64,000 nucleotides of DNA from Phymorhynchus buccinoides (lineage: Eukaryota; Mollusca; Gastropoda; Neogastropoda; Raphitomidae): the NCBI GenBank assembly GCA_017654935.2, contig CM065680.1, forward strand, positions 39,039,777 to 39,103,776. The letters are read 5' to 3'. A program made the position numbers and the translations under genes. How positions within the stretch are numbered: position 1 is the stretch's first letter; every line of letters starts with the position of its first letter. Below the pieces are notes generated by a model. That model had not been told where the DNA came from, ran no database searches, and saw only the letters and a list, made by a program, of their open reading frames with translations. Of this stretch, positions 1-12,012 are shown piece by piece.

Positions 1-132
1 GGTGTATTGATCTGGGTGCGTCACTGTGTGCGTTCAGTAAACGCTAACAATCCCACTACAGTTCCGCTGATGTTGCTTGTGGCATGGTGCTGCTGTTGCC
101 AATCTTTCAATGTGCCTTCAACATTTTTTGGT

Positions 133-682
133 CCCTGTCTGTGACAGCGCAAATTGTAACAACTGCGCAAAATGTAACAATTGTAACATTTTGCGCGGGC
201 TGCCCGCGCAAATGTAACAATGTTCGATTTTGTTACATTTTGCGCGGGCAATTGTTACATTTTGCGCTAGGCGCACACCTTTTGACGAAATTAGCAAACA
301 CAAAAATGGCAGTTTTTCGTCATTACAGATCAAATCGAAGTAAAATCTTCAAGGAGTTGATGACTTTGTCTTCATCATAATATATCAAATCGAAAGATAA
401 AAACAAGTTTACATCTAAATGTCCAAATGTTTGTTTGCTTGCTTGTTTGTTTCACTCGTTCTTCATTCGATTTAGCATTATTACTTATTATTACAAGGTG
501 CAAATTATGCAGGTTGTTTTATTGATTTTTGTTCTCTCGTGTGTTATTTCTTTCTTGCTTTCTTCTTGGGTACAGCGGGTTTTTTCGCCTGAACAATGCC
601 GAATTACTGTTGTGTTTATGGATGTAACAAATCACAGCTACGATATTTTCTGAACTGTATTTATTATTATTTTCATTCAATT

Positions 683-763
<81 letters not shown>

Positions 764-832
764 AGCCCGCGCAAAATGTAACAATTGTTACATTTTGCGC
801 AGTTGTTACAATTTGCGCTGTCACACCTGTCT
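133..832. mobile_element. Inverted-repeat element with 62 bp termini
   Basis: Terminal inverted repeats at 141-202 and 764-824 match with one indel and begin GTGACAGCGCAAATTGTAAC. They are flanked by near-identical 7-8 bp (cctgtct), consistent with a target-site duplication. Each end itself contains short palindromes of GCGCAAAATGTAACAATTG. No transposase is visible. A (CT)n tract (about 686-755) lies inside. Confidence 0.7.
686..755. repeat. (CT)n microsatellite
   Basis: About 70 bp of nearly pure CT, inside the inverted-repeat element. Confidence 0.95.
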
Positions 833-2091
833 GTTTGTTTACACGTTCACTCAATATTCAAATAGAAGGTTTCTTAAATGTTCTATGCACTGTGGAATCG
901 AATTACATATAAAGTGGGAGGGTTTTCGGCCATGAAATGTCAAATACATGAATTTGTTTAGTTTTTAAGCAATTGACCTAATACACAAAGTACAACCAAA
1001 CCAATAAGACAAATCTTTGCAGTTTGAAACCGTTAAATAGCAACATGCAGTGCCTAATGCTTTTATGCGTCTCTATTCGGACAAGAAAGGCGGACATATT
1101 TAGACTAGAAGTAAAAATCTAGGCACAAAATAGTTAAAATATAATCAATTTTTTTAAATCAATGCTACGAGCGCACGTTCAAAATAAGAATAGCCCGTTT
1201 CTAATTTAACATCTTCAGTGCCAGGGTTGCTATAAATTTCACATGCACACAAATTACGGTGTTTTTTTATTTATTAATCTTTTCGTTTATTCCTTGTCAT
1301 GGATATTTAAAATTATATCAAAAGATAAACTAATATCAACCTTTGACAAGATGTACAGACAAAAATAGAATAATTAAATCAATACATTTAAATGAACTAT
1401 AATTCTTTGACAAGGTCACATTTTTAATTTACACAAATGGAACAATCATATCAATATTAGACTTGTTAGCTTTTTCAAAGTGCTTCAACGCTTGCTCAGT
1501 AAGCTGTGCAATATCACTTTCCATCAATACCATATTTGCGAAAAGCTGTTGCTGTCACCATGGAAACGGTCACACACCCAACAACATCTTTTCGACAAGA
1601 ACAAATCGTTTCCTACCTGCTTCAGCAACTGTTTCGTTCGAAGAGCCGTACAGTTGCACAGATCAGTAAAATTCACTCATCCATGATCACGATATCGAAG
1701 CAAATAGCCATTTTTGAATGAAAATGTTTATTCACAAACGGGTTACTCCAGTTAATTACTGTTCTACCCGCTTCTCTCTCTACCTTTCCATCAACAGGAA
1801 AGGAAAATGTGCTTCGCAGAGAGAGAAAGCAACACCCAAGCACATCTGCCTGATTCGTACACGCTTCGCCGTTCTCTCTTTCTCTCTCCGCTCACCGCCA
1901 ACACCTGTGTCGTCTGCTTCTGTTTTGATCAATGACAGTCGCAGCCAATGGCAAAGCGCGTAGCACAGAGCTGTAATGCATGCTGTGCACCAGGTTCGCT
2001 GGTTGGTTGGTTCCTTTCATCTCAACGATATCGCACCTGTCCGGTCAAAGGGACACTTGGGTGGGGTGAGGAGGAAAAAAAACCAACAGGG
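833..2091. other. No recognisable gene or repeat
   Basis: AT-rich DNA. Open frames are short, overlapping and of low complexity. I find no domain, second copy in the window or RNA gene. Confidence 0.5.
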
Positions 2092-2295
2092 TCGAACCCA
2101 ATTGGCCCTTTCCCATCTCGCCCTTTCTTTGACCTATGCCGCATGCCACCTCACGTGAGTTAACTTTGGCGAGGAGTGCCATTTCGCCCTTTCAAGAAGT
2201 TACATTTTAAGCATTTTCTCACTCAAATTCATAACATCTTGTCCTTGGGTGTTTGGGATGGGCTAGACAGAAGCATGACTTGTATGCCCTGTGTG

Positions 2296-2337
<42 letters not shown>

Positions 2338-2377
2338 CGTGTGTGCGTGTGCGTGCGTGTGCGTGCGTGCGTGTGCA

Positions 2378-2469
<92 letters not shown>

Positions 2470-2489
2470 CGTGTGTGTGTGTGTGTGCG

Positions 2490-2523
<34 letters not shown>

Positions 2524-2778
2524 GTGTGGGGTGTGTGTATAATAGTCTTTTTTGTGGGGCGAGCACGAGAAAACACACACATGCAACACAACACAAACAG
2601 AGAGAGACAGGAACATGGAGAGAGAAAACAGGAACCCGAGAGACAGAGAGAAAGAGATGGGAGGAGAGAGAAAGAGAGGGGTCTTTGCAAAAGAAATGAA
2701 AGGGCGAAATGGTACTCCCAATCTTTTTGCATTACATAAAGGGCCAAATGGGAAAGGGCCAATCGGGACGTCCCAAAA
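2092..2778. mobile_element. Foldback element split by GT microsatellite
   Basis: The left arm (about 2092-2200) and right arm (about 2695-2778) are inverted copies rich in GGCCCTTTCCCAT and CATTTCGCCCTTTC. The centre holds a (GT/GC)n tract. A lone related arm lies at 4930-5045. Confidence 0.6.
2297..2541. repeat. (GT)n/(GC)n cryptic microsatellite
   Basis: About 245 bp of GT with interspersed GC/CGTG steps. Produces long but meaningless Val-Cys and His-Thr frames. Confidence 0.95.
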
Positions 2779-2946
2779 GAACCTAGAAGGAGTACAGAGA
2801 GAGAAGTTAGGATAATTATGGGTGAGAGAATTGATGATAATTAAGGGGGTGTGGGAGGATGTGGGAGGAGCGTTTCGTTATTTATTGGATGTCAAACGTA
2901 TTCGGAGATTAATTTAATAACACATGAACGGTGCGAGAGACTAAAT

Positions 2947-3210
<264 letters not shown>

Positions 3211-3234
3211 GAGAGACACAGACAGACACACGGA

Positions 3235-3389
3235 AGGGCCAGCCACACGTCCACTAAAATCGCACGACTGTGCGATGCGATTCGATCACGTGATCTCGAT
3301 GCGCCATTCACATATTTGTTATTAGACTGATCACGTGATCGAATCGTATCGTACAGTCGTGCGATCTTAGTGGACGTGTGGCTGGCCCT
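3235..3389. mobile_element. Foldback MITE, copy 1
   Basis: Arms of about 65 bp around a 25 bp centre. The termini read AGGGCCAGCCACACGTCCAC and its complement. A related copy lies at 10127-10265. Confidence 0.75.
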
Positions 3390-3439
3390 GAAGAGAGAGG
3401 GACAGACGAGAAATGAAATTACTGAAACATGCCTGGTAA

Positions 3440-3765
3440 ATACATTTGAATCATTTTCTTCTTTCCACAACACAAATGTACCTTCTACTGACGGTTCCAT
3501 CCACTCCTGTGGACTTCTTCAGAGCGATTGGGCTGATTACAAACTCACTCTCAGCTGAGATGATCGGGTGTTTCCGCCAATCTTACGAAGATTGGCGAAA
3601 AGTGGGTCGTAAATCCCCGACAGTAAGGCCCCCTCGTCCCTGTTCATGACCGCTGACTGTAGTCATTTTCGCATTTTCCAGTTGTTCTCCTTTTCCAATA
3701 TTTTAGCCCCCTCCCAGTAGAAGGTGCATTTTGTGTTGTGGAAAGAAGAAATGATTAAAATGTAT
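3440..3765. mobile_element. Imperfect inverted-repeat element
   Basis: The segments 3448-3492 and 3717-3762 are inverted copies around TTCTTCTTTCCACAACACAA. The centre is about 220 bp. No coding potential. The ends are approximate. Confidence 0.45.
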
Positions 3766-3965
3766 TATATCAACCAACACGATGAACAATGTCAAGGATG
3801 CCTGGTAAACTAACCTGTGCTTATAACTTCGCAAGCTAATCCTGACACCAACCCTCGTCATGCATCATTAACAATGATTGGCAAGGGATCTGATCAGGCT
3901 CTTTCCCCAGAGATCCCAACGGCCCGCCCGGGGATCTGCTTGCAATTGATCGACCCTTCTTGGCC

Positions 3966-4302
3966 GTAAAAGGCCCGCTGCACTGCATACGAATCGATCT
4001 CAATACGATCCGATTGTGACATCCATGAGGTATGAATCTCGTTAAATTCTACCCAGTGTCTAAATAAATCTGATGAAGTCCTAGCTAGTTAAATAATCAA
4101 TATATTTTGTAGTCTCCCGTACACGAATCTGATAAAATATTTTGTGTTCTTGTATCAGACCTTTTATCCTATTTTATTCGTGTGTGGGGTTTTCTATAGT
4201 GAGCGAAAATAGTAAAATTATTTTTTAGACAGAAGTACTGTATTTCACGTGAATCATGACTCACATACATCGTCACAATCGGGTCGCATTGGAGTCGAAT
4301 CG
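3966..4302. mobile_element. Dispersed element with diverged inverted ends
   Basis: The left end has GATCCGATTGTGACATC and the right end CATCGTCACAATCGGGTCG. The interior resembles 22690-22910 (ACGAATCTGAT..., GACAGAAGTA...). A palindromic foldback element is inserted at its right edge. Confidence 0.5.
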
Positions 4303-4519
4303 TAGGGAAGACGGGGTAAAAAGCCCATGGGCGGGTAAGAAGCCCATGCCAATTTTCTCATGAAATAAAGCAAATTGCAGTCACAGTTTGCCCATGAGAC
4401 GAGTGTTAGTGTTTAGCATTCGTCTCATGGGCAAATTTGACTGAAATTTGCTTTATTTCATGAGATAATTGGCATGGGCTTCTTACCCGCCCATGGGCTT
4501 TTTACCCCGTCTTCACCTA
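4303..4519. mobile_element. Palindromic foldback element, copy 1 (subfamily A)
   Basis: Near-perfect palindrome with arms of about 100 bp. Ends are TAGGGAAGACGGGG and its complement. Each arm has the repeated phrase GGGTAA(A/G)AAGC, then CTCATGAAAT and GCCCATGAGACGA. Subfamily A has AAGCCCATGCC in both arms. TA-type target is likely. Confidence 0.85.
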
Positions 4520-4691
4520 CAAGATGTCAAAGACCCAGCCGTTCACATAATTATTCTTATTACAGTGCCTGCATTACTGGAGGTTCTCAGCATGCAGAGG
4601 AAAAACAAACCGCCACAAACTTATAATTAGACTCCTTTGTCGATCATATATCGGGCAAAGGACAATAAGAAAAGAAGGGAGACAAACTGTG

Positions 4692-4911
4692 TAGGGTTAA
4701 GACGGGGTAAAAAGCCCATGGGCGGGTAAGAAACCCATGCCAATTATCTCATGAAATGAAACAAATTTCAGTCAAATTTTGCCCATGAGACGAACGCTAA
4801 ACATTAACACTCGTCTCATGGGCAAAATGTGACTGAATTTTTCTTTATTTCATGAGATAATTGGCATGGGCTTCTTACCCGCCCGTGGGCTTTTTACCCC
4901 CTCTTCACCTA
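4692..4911. mobile_element. Palindromic foldback element, copy 2 (subfamily A)
   Basis: Same palindrome as copy 1, including the CCCATGCCAATT variant in both arms. Ends TAGGGTTAAGACGG and CTCTTCACCTA are slightly decayed. Confidence 0.85.
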
Positions 4912-4929
4912 TGGCTAGGATAAGTAGTC

Positions 4930-5045
4930 CGGGACGTCCCGTTTCGCCCTGGCCCATTTCGCCCTGTTCCCCTTTCACCCTGTTCACGTTTCACCCCAAC
5001 GATTACGGCATTGTCTGTTTTGCCCTGCTTCGCTCTGCTCTGTTA
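4930..5045. repeat. Solo GTTTCGCCCT-type arm
   Basis: Begins GGGACGTCCC and runs through short degenerate repeats of (A/G)TTTCGCCCTG. It matches one arm of the foldback element at 2092-2778. Confidence 0.5.
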
Positions 5046-5487
5046 ATAATCTTCTTGTATTTTATTTTGAAAATGTGTTTGAGATTGTTATTGTTGATTA
5101 TGATAATGGTTAAAAATAATAATTATAAAGTGTTTTGTAGCATTTTTATAAGACATGTAGTTTAACCTACCAATCCATCCACCTTGTCCGTGCGCTTGCG
5201 CTTGTTGGCAATCATGACACCCCCACCCCCCCCCACCAGGCTTGAAAACATTCCTACGCCACTGATATATGTTCCTAATGTGCAATGCTTACTTATTTTT
5301 TATTTTTTATTTATTTTGGTCATATATAAAAGTCAAAGAATCTGATACAAGGTTTTGGCAGATATTACGGTATATGTTCACTCATGTGCATAAAGTTGCG
5401 GTAGAATGTAACCCACTGCAGATTACATAGATATAGGCTACAAAATAGACCTAACTAGTTTCTCATAAATCAGAGAAAGAGAGAGTA
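5046..5487. other. No recognisable feature
   Basis: AT-rich spacer between foldback elements with a short C-rich run near 5219-5238. Nothing coding seen. Confidence 0.5.
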
Positions 5488-5706
5488 TAGGGGAAGACGG
5501 GGTAAAAAGCCATGGGCGGGTAAGAAGCCCACCCCAATTTTCTCATGAAATAAAGAAAATTTCAAAGTCAAGTTTGCCCATGAGACGAATGCTAGACATT
5601 AACGCTCGTCTCATGGGCAAAATGAGACTGAAATTTGCTTCATTTCATAAAATAATTGGGGTGGGCTTCTTACCCGCCCATGCGCTTTTTACCCCGTCTT
5701 CCCCTA
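5488..5706. mobile_element. Palindromic foldback element, copy 3 (subfamily B)
   Basis: Ends TAGGGGAAGACGGGG...CCCCGTCTTCCCCTA, with TA on both sides. Both arms carry the subfamily B variant CCACCCCAATT. One base is missing in the left arm (AAGCCATGGG). Confidence 0.88.
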
Positions 5707-5929
5707 AAGACGCGTCATGATTTTCGCTAGAGAACATGCCAAAGCTAAGTTATCGATCCCATCTTAGACGGATAACATATCTTCCAAAAAAGAAAGAAAG
5801 AACCAGAAAGGTGGTAGAGATGACCTGACAAATCAGGAAAGCACCAGAGGTGGTAAAAATAACCGAGGCTATCATATCTTGACCATCTATCTACCTTCGT
5901 ACGCGTGCTATTCATATTCACCGATTATT

Positions 5930-6199
5930 AGTCCCCGAGCCGAAGGTTCGGGGAGCTATTGTTTTTGTCTGGTCCGTCCGTCCGGTGTCCGTCCGCCGGC
6001 GTGCCTCCGTCCGTCCGGCTATTCGTCCGTTTTTCTCAAAAACTATTCAGTGTATCATCATCAAATTTGGTATACTAGTTTGCCAAGATGCAAGCTATCC
6101 ACTGATGTATTTAGTTTTACATTAAGGTCAAGGTCGCGCCAGTTACGGGGTTCAAACCCCGAAACACATAATCGCTAATATCTCGCGAAGTTTTGCATG
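5930..6199 (+). repeat. Dispersed repeat with GTCCGTCCG motif
   Basis: Starts near CCCGAGCCGAAGGTTCGGGG (a short palindrome), then repeated GTCCGTCCG and TCAAAAACTATTCAG. It is interrupted at 6200 by foldback copy 4. AAAACTATTCAG recurs just after copy 5 at 6762. No transposase frame. Confidence 0.45.
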
Positions 6200-6410
6200 T
6201 AGGGGAAGACGGGGTAAAAAGCGCATGGGCGGGTAAGAAGCTCACCCCAATTATCTCATGAAATGAAGCAAATTTCAGTCTCATTTTGCCCATGAGACGA
6301 GCGTTAATGTCTAGCATTCGTCTCATGGGCAAATTGTGAAATTTTCTTTATTTTATGAGATAATTGGGGTGGGCTTCTTACCCGCCCGTGCGCTTTTTAC
6401 CCCGTCTTCA
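6200..6410. mobile_element. Palindromic foldback element, copy 4 (subfamily B)
   Basis: Left end TAGGGGAAGACGGGGTAAAA is intact and the right end is trimmed after CCGTCTTC. Both arms share GCGCA/TGCGC and CACCCCAATT. Confidence 0.87.
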
Positions 6411-6539
6411 TTTCAATGCAGGTTTTTGTCACAACATTTCTTGATGAATGGTCTATAACACAGTTGTCATGAATTTTTCTGTGCGCTCGTGTGCGCATGA
6501 TCGCGCGCGCTCAAATCACGGGTCCGAACCCCAAGGCTA

Positions 6540-6757
6540 TAGGGGAAGACGGGGTAAAAAGCGCATGGGCGGGTAAGAAGCCCACCCCAATTATCTCTTG
6601 AAATGAAGCAAATTTCAGTCTCATTTTGCCCATTAGACGAGCGTTAATGTCTAGCATTCGTCTCATGGGCAAATTTGACTGAAATTTTCTTTATTTCATG
6701 AGATAATTGGGGTGGGCTTCTTACCCGCCCATGCGCTTTTTACCCCGTCTTCCCCTA
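6540..6757. mobile_element. Palindromic foldback element, copy 5 (subfamily B)
   Basis: Intact ends, TAGGGGAAGACGG and CCGTCTTCCCCTA, with TAT sequence on each side. About 130 bp separates it from copy 4, so the two may have inserted one after the other into the same repeat. Confidence 0.88.
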
Positions 6758-7035
6758 TATACAAAAACTATTCAGTTATGTGCTGTTTTGATGCGTTTTT
6801 ATGTAGTTACGTGCTGTTTTGATGCGTTTTTATGTATGTGTACAACCGACACATTCCGATTTCGGAGTAGCTCGGCAATGCTGCGAGGGGACTTTGCAGC
6901 CGCTCGGCGTTGCACTTGTTATTCGTTTTATTTTGTCGATATTCAGTACCCCCGAACGATGACGACCTTCATGCTATCATGCAGTGTCATTTTGTTTTAG
7001 TGTCATAGATTTTGTGTTGCGATTAAAGCATTGCA

Positions 7036-7152
<117 letters not shown>

Positions 7153-7390
7153 ATGCACTGAGGAAAAGAGAAGAAGTCTTGCCTCAGATATAATAAGCAA
7201 CATTTATGATTGATGCTATTAGTATATTAATTATTATACATTTATTGTCATTTCGTTTTGTGTGTGCGCCGCACCTCCTATGTTATAGGCCGGATGCCTG
7301 ACACATTAAAATTGGTTTCTCTCTCTCTCTCTCTGTTTGTGTATATTTCTGTTTCTCTCTCTCTCTCTTTGCGAAGTATATGTGTGTGTA

Positions 7391-7395
<5 letters not shown>

Positions 7396-7484
<89 letters not shown>
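7396..7484. repeat. (GT)n microsatellite
   Basis: About 90 bp of pure GT. Confidence 0.95.
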
Positions 7485-7487
<3 letters not shown>

Positions 7488-8569
7488 CTGTCTGCCCTCC
7501 ATTGATATATCTCTCTGTGTGTATCTTTTCCACCGATGTCTGTGTGCGTCTCATCCATTGCAAAGCAACACGTTATGCTTGTCCTAATAACTATACTAGG
7601 ACGCAGAACACTCATGCTGTCATAATTACAATGGAGCTAGCTGCTGGTCAGATGTGGAACAGAAACACTGAATTATTCACAACTGTTTTACCGAGATGAA
7701 TTATGTCATATTCGTAGGCCCGGGCATGTACGTTGCATTATTTGTAGTAGGTCTACGAGCTATGAAGGCCTAAGCCCTAAACAAAATAGTCGTGTATAAA
7801 CATGTGAGATAGACAGGTAGACGTCTTCTTCTGCGTTCCCAGGCCATAAGGCCATAATGGGCAAGGAACATATATGTGCGTTTAAATTTTCACTGGTCTC
7901 CCCGCTGCACACAACCGACACATTCCAATTTCGGAGGAGCTCAAAGGAGACAATTATTTGGAAGTTGTTGGGTTGGTTTTTTTAAAGACGGGAATGGGCC
8001 AATAAGTCAAAAAGGTAGTCGATGACAGAGAGCAAAGGTCAAGTCAAGCCAAGTTTATGTTCCCAAAAACCCTAGGGGCACAAGAAAATAATCGCAATTC
8101 TGTTGCGGCAATGAACAATATTTCACACATATTGGTTTTTAAATAACATACCAGTGCACAATTCCAAACATATAAACTTGCAATAATCATCTGCAAATGC
8201 GCGTACACGCGCCCATACACACAAACAATCCGAGTTATTGAATTTCTAGAAAGATAAATAACAAAATAAATTTTAAAAATGTTGCTAGTAAGCTTAACAT
8301 CCGTGGGATATACAACACTTCCTATGTAAAATATAACTTTGCGTACCAGGTTTGACTTATAGTCTGTGAAACTAAAGCAGTATGGGTCACATTGTTAAAT
8401 AATGCTCAAAATGCTTTTAAAATAGCGTTTATAAAACAAACTAAGCGGGTAAGGGTTCGTTTATTTTTATTCTGAAATAGAGATTTAAACTTGATTAGGA
8501 CTACGTTTGGTCTTTTCAAGTAATAGTTTGTCAAGTACGTCTTTCTTGTATCCTTGAAGGGAAGAGAAA

Positions 8570-8757
8570 AGACAAGACTCAAAGAGTGACAGATTAGAGG
8601 AAGTTACAAGCACAGAAATTCCAGAACGGACGAGAAGATGTTTAACGTGCTCACAGCATGAGCTCTTAGGGACAAGTAGTTAATGGTGTTGACAAAATCC
8701 AGAAGGTGGGGGAACTATTTGTACGAAAGACCCCCCGGTATCCCCACGGGGAGAGAC
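8570..8757 (+). repeat. Dispersed element C, broken copy
   Basis: Shares AGTGACAGATTAGAGGAAG and CCAGAAGGTGGGGGAACTAT with copies at 21825, 37178, 44586 (inverted) and 60815 (inverted). An internal stretch near 8630-8685 does not match. Confidence 0.65.
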
Positions 8758-9379
8758 AGGTAGACAGAAATATATGGTTTGTTCGTATCAAATGGGGTAT
8801 GTAAACAAGGTTTATAGACAGCTTATAGGGCGTTCTGTCCTTGCCAGTCTCAGACAAGTCATTCTTTTCAAATGTTTAGACAGACTATTGTTCCTTCTGC
8901 ACAAAATAGTTAATGGTAAACCCATGTTAAGATACCTAAACTTTAAAAATTTATAAAAAAAAGAAAAAAAAGATACCTAAAAATGTTTTTTACAGATTAG
9001 AATTATCTCTCTCTCTGACTGGCACTCCCCACCCCCAACCTAATTCTCTTCCTTTTATCTCGATCCTTATAGATCAACATGCTTATTAACAAGTAACTTT
9101 CAGACCTCTTCGTTTTTTTTCTTTAGGTTTTATAACGCATCAGGCTTGGCCATCTTATTTAAAAGCTTTATCGTGTGTGATATTTGCAACCCGATCTTAG
9201 CTAGAAGAAATGTCCCATATATGTCATATAAGGGACCGAGAGGACGTTAAGCCTGATATTTGATTTGTGCTATTTGCATTCCTCTAACGACCGTGCGTGT
9301 CCAGCACTATTGCATTCGTGACTGTCAAAACTGCGTGCCAGGATCGTGTGCCAAGCTGTCCACGTACCAGTCCTATTTT

Positions 9380-9947
9380 CTTTAAAGGGGCACCCTGACG
9401 GATGAGCTTTTTTGTAAGAAACACGTCCAGATCACCAGGAAAACACCCTTTACACAGATGGCAACACTCACTTTGCTCTGGTTTCCTAGAAATCAAACCG
9501 TCAAATCGGCGATTCCTCCTTGGCGGAGGTGCTGGAAGTCAAATTCTTTCACCCAAAGAGAAGGCGTGTGTCAGTTGTCTCTTTTCTAATGGCCGCTAAA
9601 TCGTTTGCACGAAATTTTCGCAGTACAAGCCTTTTTTTCTTTCTTTTTTAATTTTATAGTTTATCTAAAGGAGTTTCGCTCACAACAAAGGAAATAGCTC
9701 CTTTTTTTTTCTTCCACTGCACTACAAAAAAAGAAAACGCTTCAACCACAATCAGTGACCTCCACCCACCACCCCATCCAATATGGCTACTCTCTCCGGC
9801 ATCTCCGCCAAGGAGGAATCGCCGTTTTGACGGCTTAATATCTAGGAAACCAGAGCAAAGTGAGTGTTCCGATCCTTGAAAAGGCTGTCTTTCTGGTGAT
9901 CTCGACGTGATTCTTGCAAAAACTCACCCGTCAGGGTCCACCTTTAA
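9380..9947. mobile_element. Large foldback element with ~160 bp arms
   Basis: Left arm 9380-9540 and right arm 9790-9947 are inverted copies (TTTGCTCTGGTTTCCTAGAA, CGCCAAGGAGGAATCGCC). The ~250 bp centre shows no gene. Indels between the arms suggest age. Confidence 0.75.
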
Positions 9948-10126
9948 GCTCTGTCAATTACTTTAGTAGAGGACAATTGCTTCCAAGAGTTTTAGATTCC
10001 ATTTGAACCGACAGGTAACACACGACTAGATTGAATTGTAGTGTTAAGACAATGGCCACTTTCATTTATCTGACATCCTTATCGCTGGAGTAAACATTTT
10101 CAAGCTTTCTGATTTCTGATGACTTA

Positions 10127-10265
10127 AGGGCCTGCTACACGTCAACGACTGTACGATGCGATTCGATGACGTAGTCTCGAAGCGCGAATCCATATTTGTT
10201 TTCGAGACCACGTGATCGAATCGTATCTTACAGTCGTACAATATTAGTTGACGTGTAGCAGGCCT
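10127..10265. mobile_element. Foldback MITE, copy 2
   Basis: Termini AAGGGCCTGCTACACGTCAAC and complement. The shared core GATGCGATTCGATSACGT relates it to 3235-3389. Confidence 0.72.
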
Positions 10266-10475
10266 GCACATAAACACGGAAACCCACTCACATCCCATCC
10301 GCAATACGGAACGCAAACACTTGAAGTAAGAAGTAACCGGATGTGATATGCGGATGGATTTCCGCGTTTTTGTGCACACGCCTTCATATTTCTTACTTCC
10401 AGATTTTTTTTTTACGGATTGCGGAAGGAATATTGGGACGGGTTTCCGCGCATATATGCACGCGCCCTAAGCCAA
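10266..10475. mobile_element. Foldback element, GGATTTCCGCG type
   Basis: Inverted short motifs (CGGAAACCCACTC, GGATTTCCGCG) with GTGCACACGCC-like ends. Segment 10975-11160 has the same plan (GCGGAAACCC, CGGATGTACTG). Ends are uncertain. Confidence 0.4.
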
Positions 10476-10587
10476 TATTAAGGCCTATATTTGATCTTGG
10501 GGAACTAGATGATGGTTAAAAAACGCGCGAACGGATAGATAAGATATTAAATTAAATTAATATGCTTAGTGCTACTGTATCCCGGGA

Positions 10588-10654
10588 GTGTGTGTGTGTG
10601 TGTGTGTGTCTGTGTGTGTGCGTGTGTGTGTATGTGTGTGTGTGTGTGTGTGCG

Positions 10655-10691
<37 letters not shown>

Positions 10692-10757
10692 CGTGTGTGT
10701 GTGTGTGTGTGTGCGTCGTGTGTGTGTGCGTGCGCGTGTAGTGTGTGTATGTGCGTG

Positions 10758-10790
<33 letters not shown>

Positions 10791-10798
10791 TGTGTCTG
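10588..10798. repeat. (GT)n interrupted microsatellite
   Basis: About 210 bp of GT with CGTG and TAGTG interruptions. Confidence 0.95.
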
Positions 10799-10832
10799 TG
10801 ACTGGGAATGTTTGTAGTTTTATTTATTTCTA

Positions 10833-10896
10833 AAGCGCCATGAATAGAATTGTCTAGATACGTGCGCTATATAAGTGCCAATTATTATTATTAACC
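10833..10896 (+). repeat. LINE 3' tail, GCGCTATATAA type
   Basis: AAGCGCCATGAATAG...GTGCGCTATATAAGTGCC then (ATT)n. The same tail occurs at 36405-36475 and in diverged form at 35900-35990, where it follows a reverse transcriptase end. Confidence 0.6.
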
Positions 10897-10974
10897 ATTT
10901 ATGAGCCATATATTTTCATTCTCCTCATATTATTTACTTCCTACACAGACTTCATGAGCTGAGATTAAGGCCGT

Positions 10975-11160
10975 GTGCAGACATACACGCGGATGTTCGG
11001 CGCGGAAACCCATGCGCAATCAGTAAATAAGTAAAAGAAAAAAAGAAAACAATAAGCGGACGTGTCCGTATTTCCCCTAATCCGTATATTTTTTTCCCCT
11101 TCTTTCTTTTACTTATTGTTTCCCCGCGGAAAATACGGATGTACTGTGTACCAGGCCTTA
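10975..11160. mobile_element. Foldback element, GCGGAAACCC type
   Basis: Inverted AAGTAAAAGAAA / TTTCTTTTACTT and CGGACGTGTCCG-like segments. It appears to be a diverged relative of 10266-10475. Confidence 0.4.
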
Positions 11161-11348
11161 TGCTTGGGAATTAAGAGTATTAAAAAAACACCAGTATAGA
11201 AAACAAACAAACAATTATCTTGAACATCCGCCAGTAATGAGTACGAATATCAATAGCTTACAATGAGACTATTACAATAAAGGGACTTTAAAAATGTTTT
11301 ATGCACCTCCAAATGTTTGTGTTCCGTGATTTAGCACAGCAAAACAAT

Positions 11349-11614
11349 TAGGGGAAGACGGGGTAAAAAGCGCATGGGCGGGTAAGAAGCCCACCCCAAT
11401 TATCTCATGAAATAAAGAAAATTTCAGTCAAATTTGCCCATGAGACGAATGCTAGACATTAACGCTCGTCTCATGGGCAAAATGAGACTGAAATTTGCTT
11501 CATTTCATGAGATAATTGGGGTGGGCTTCTTACCCGCCCAAATTTGCTTCATTTCATGAGATAATTGGGGTGGGCTTCTTACCCGTCCATGCGCTTTTTA
11601 CCCCGTCTTCCCCA
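11349..11614. mobile_element. Palindromic foldback element, copy 6, duplicated right arm
   Basis: Subfamily B palindrome. After CTTACCCGCCCA in the right arm, ~49 bp from AATTTGCTTCATTTCATGAG onward is repeated, so the arm is longer than its partner. Ends TAGGGGAAGACGG and CCGTCTTCCCC. Confidence 0.86.
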
Positions 11615-11814
11615 TCTTACAACATTTTATCGAAATATGTCTGTGGCTCTTAAAACAATCCAGTTTAAGTTGTAAAAGAAATGTTTTAAAGAAAATTACT
11701 GAGTCTGATTATTTTGAAATGTAACAGATCTCGGGAAATCATGATCGTCCTCCCATCTCCTCTCTCTCTCCCTCTCTCTCTCACACACACACACGCACAC
11801 ACAGGGTCGCAAAA

Positions 11815-12012
11815 GTGGTGAAAATGATGTTTTACGTCCTCTCGGTCATAGACACATATGGGACATTTGTAAATACAAAGATGTGGGAACAATACTGGCT
11901 GCAATGCCCAGAGGCAGTGCAACACCAGTAAAGTCCCGAGTTTTTAACAATATAGATAGGTGTAGCGGTAACCACGCCTCGGTTAAACCTCATCGGCTGT
12001 AGTACCGCCGCA
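11815..12012 (+). repeat. Dispersed ~200 bp repeat, copy 1
   Basis: Near-identical to 38248-38450 (AAAATGATGTTTTACGTCCT, then CATCGGCT). Shorter relatives with GTCCCATATGTGCC and GAGAGGACGTTAA occur at 9205, 17905 and 55455. Confidence 0.75.

Noticed and set aside
8774..8956. Plus-strand frame with LLFLLHKIVNGK as a LINE reverse transcriptase end
   Set aside because: One short phrase only, with no neighbouring LINE motif. Too weak to annotate.
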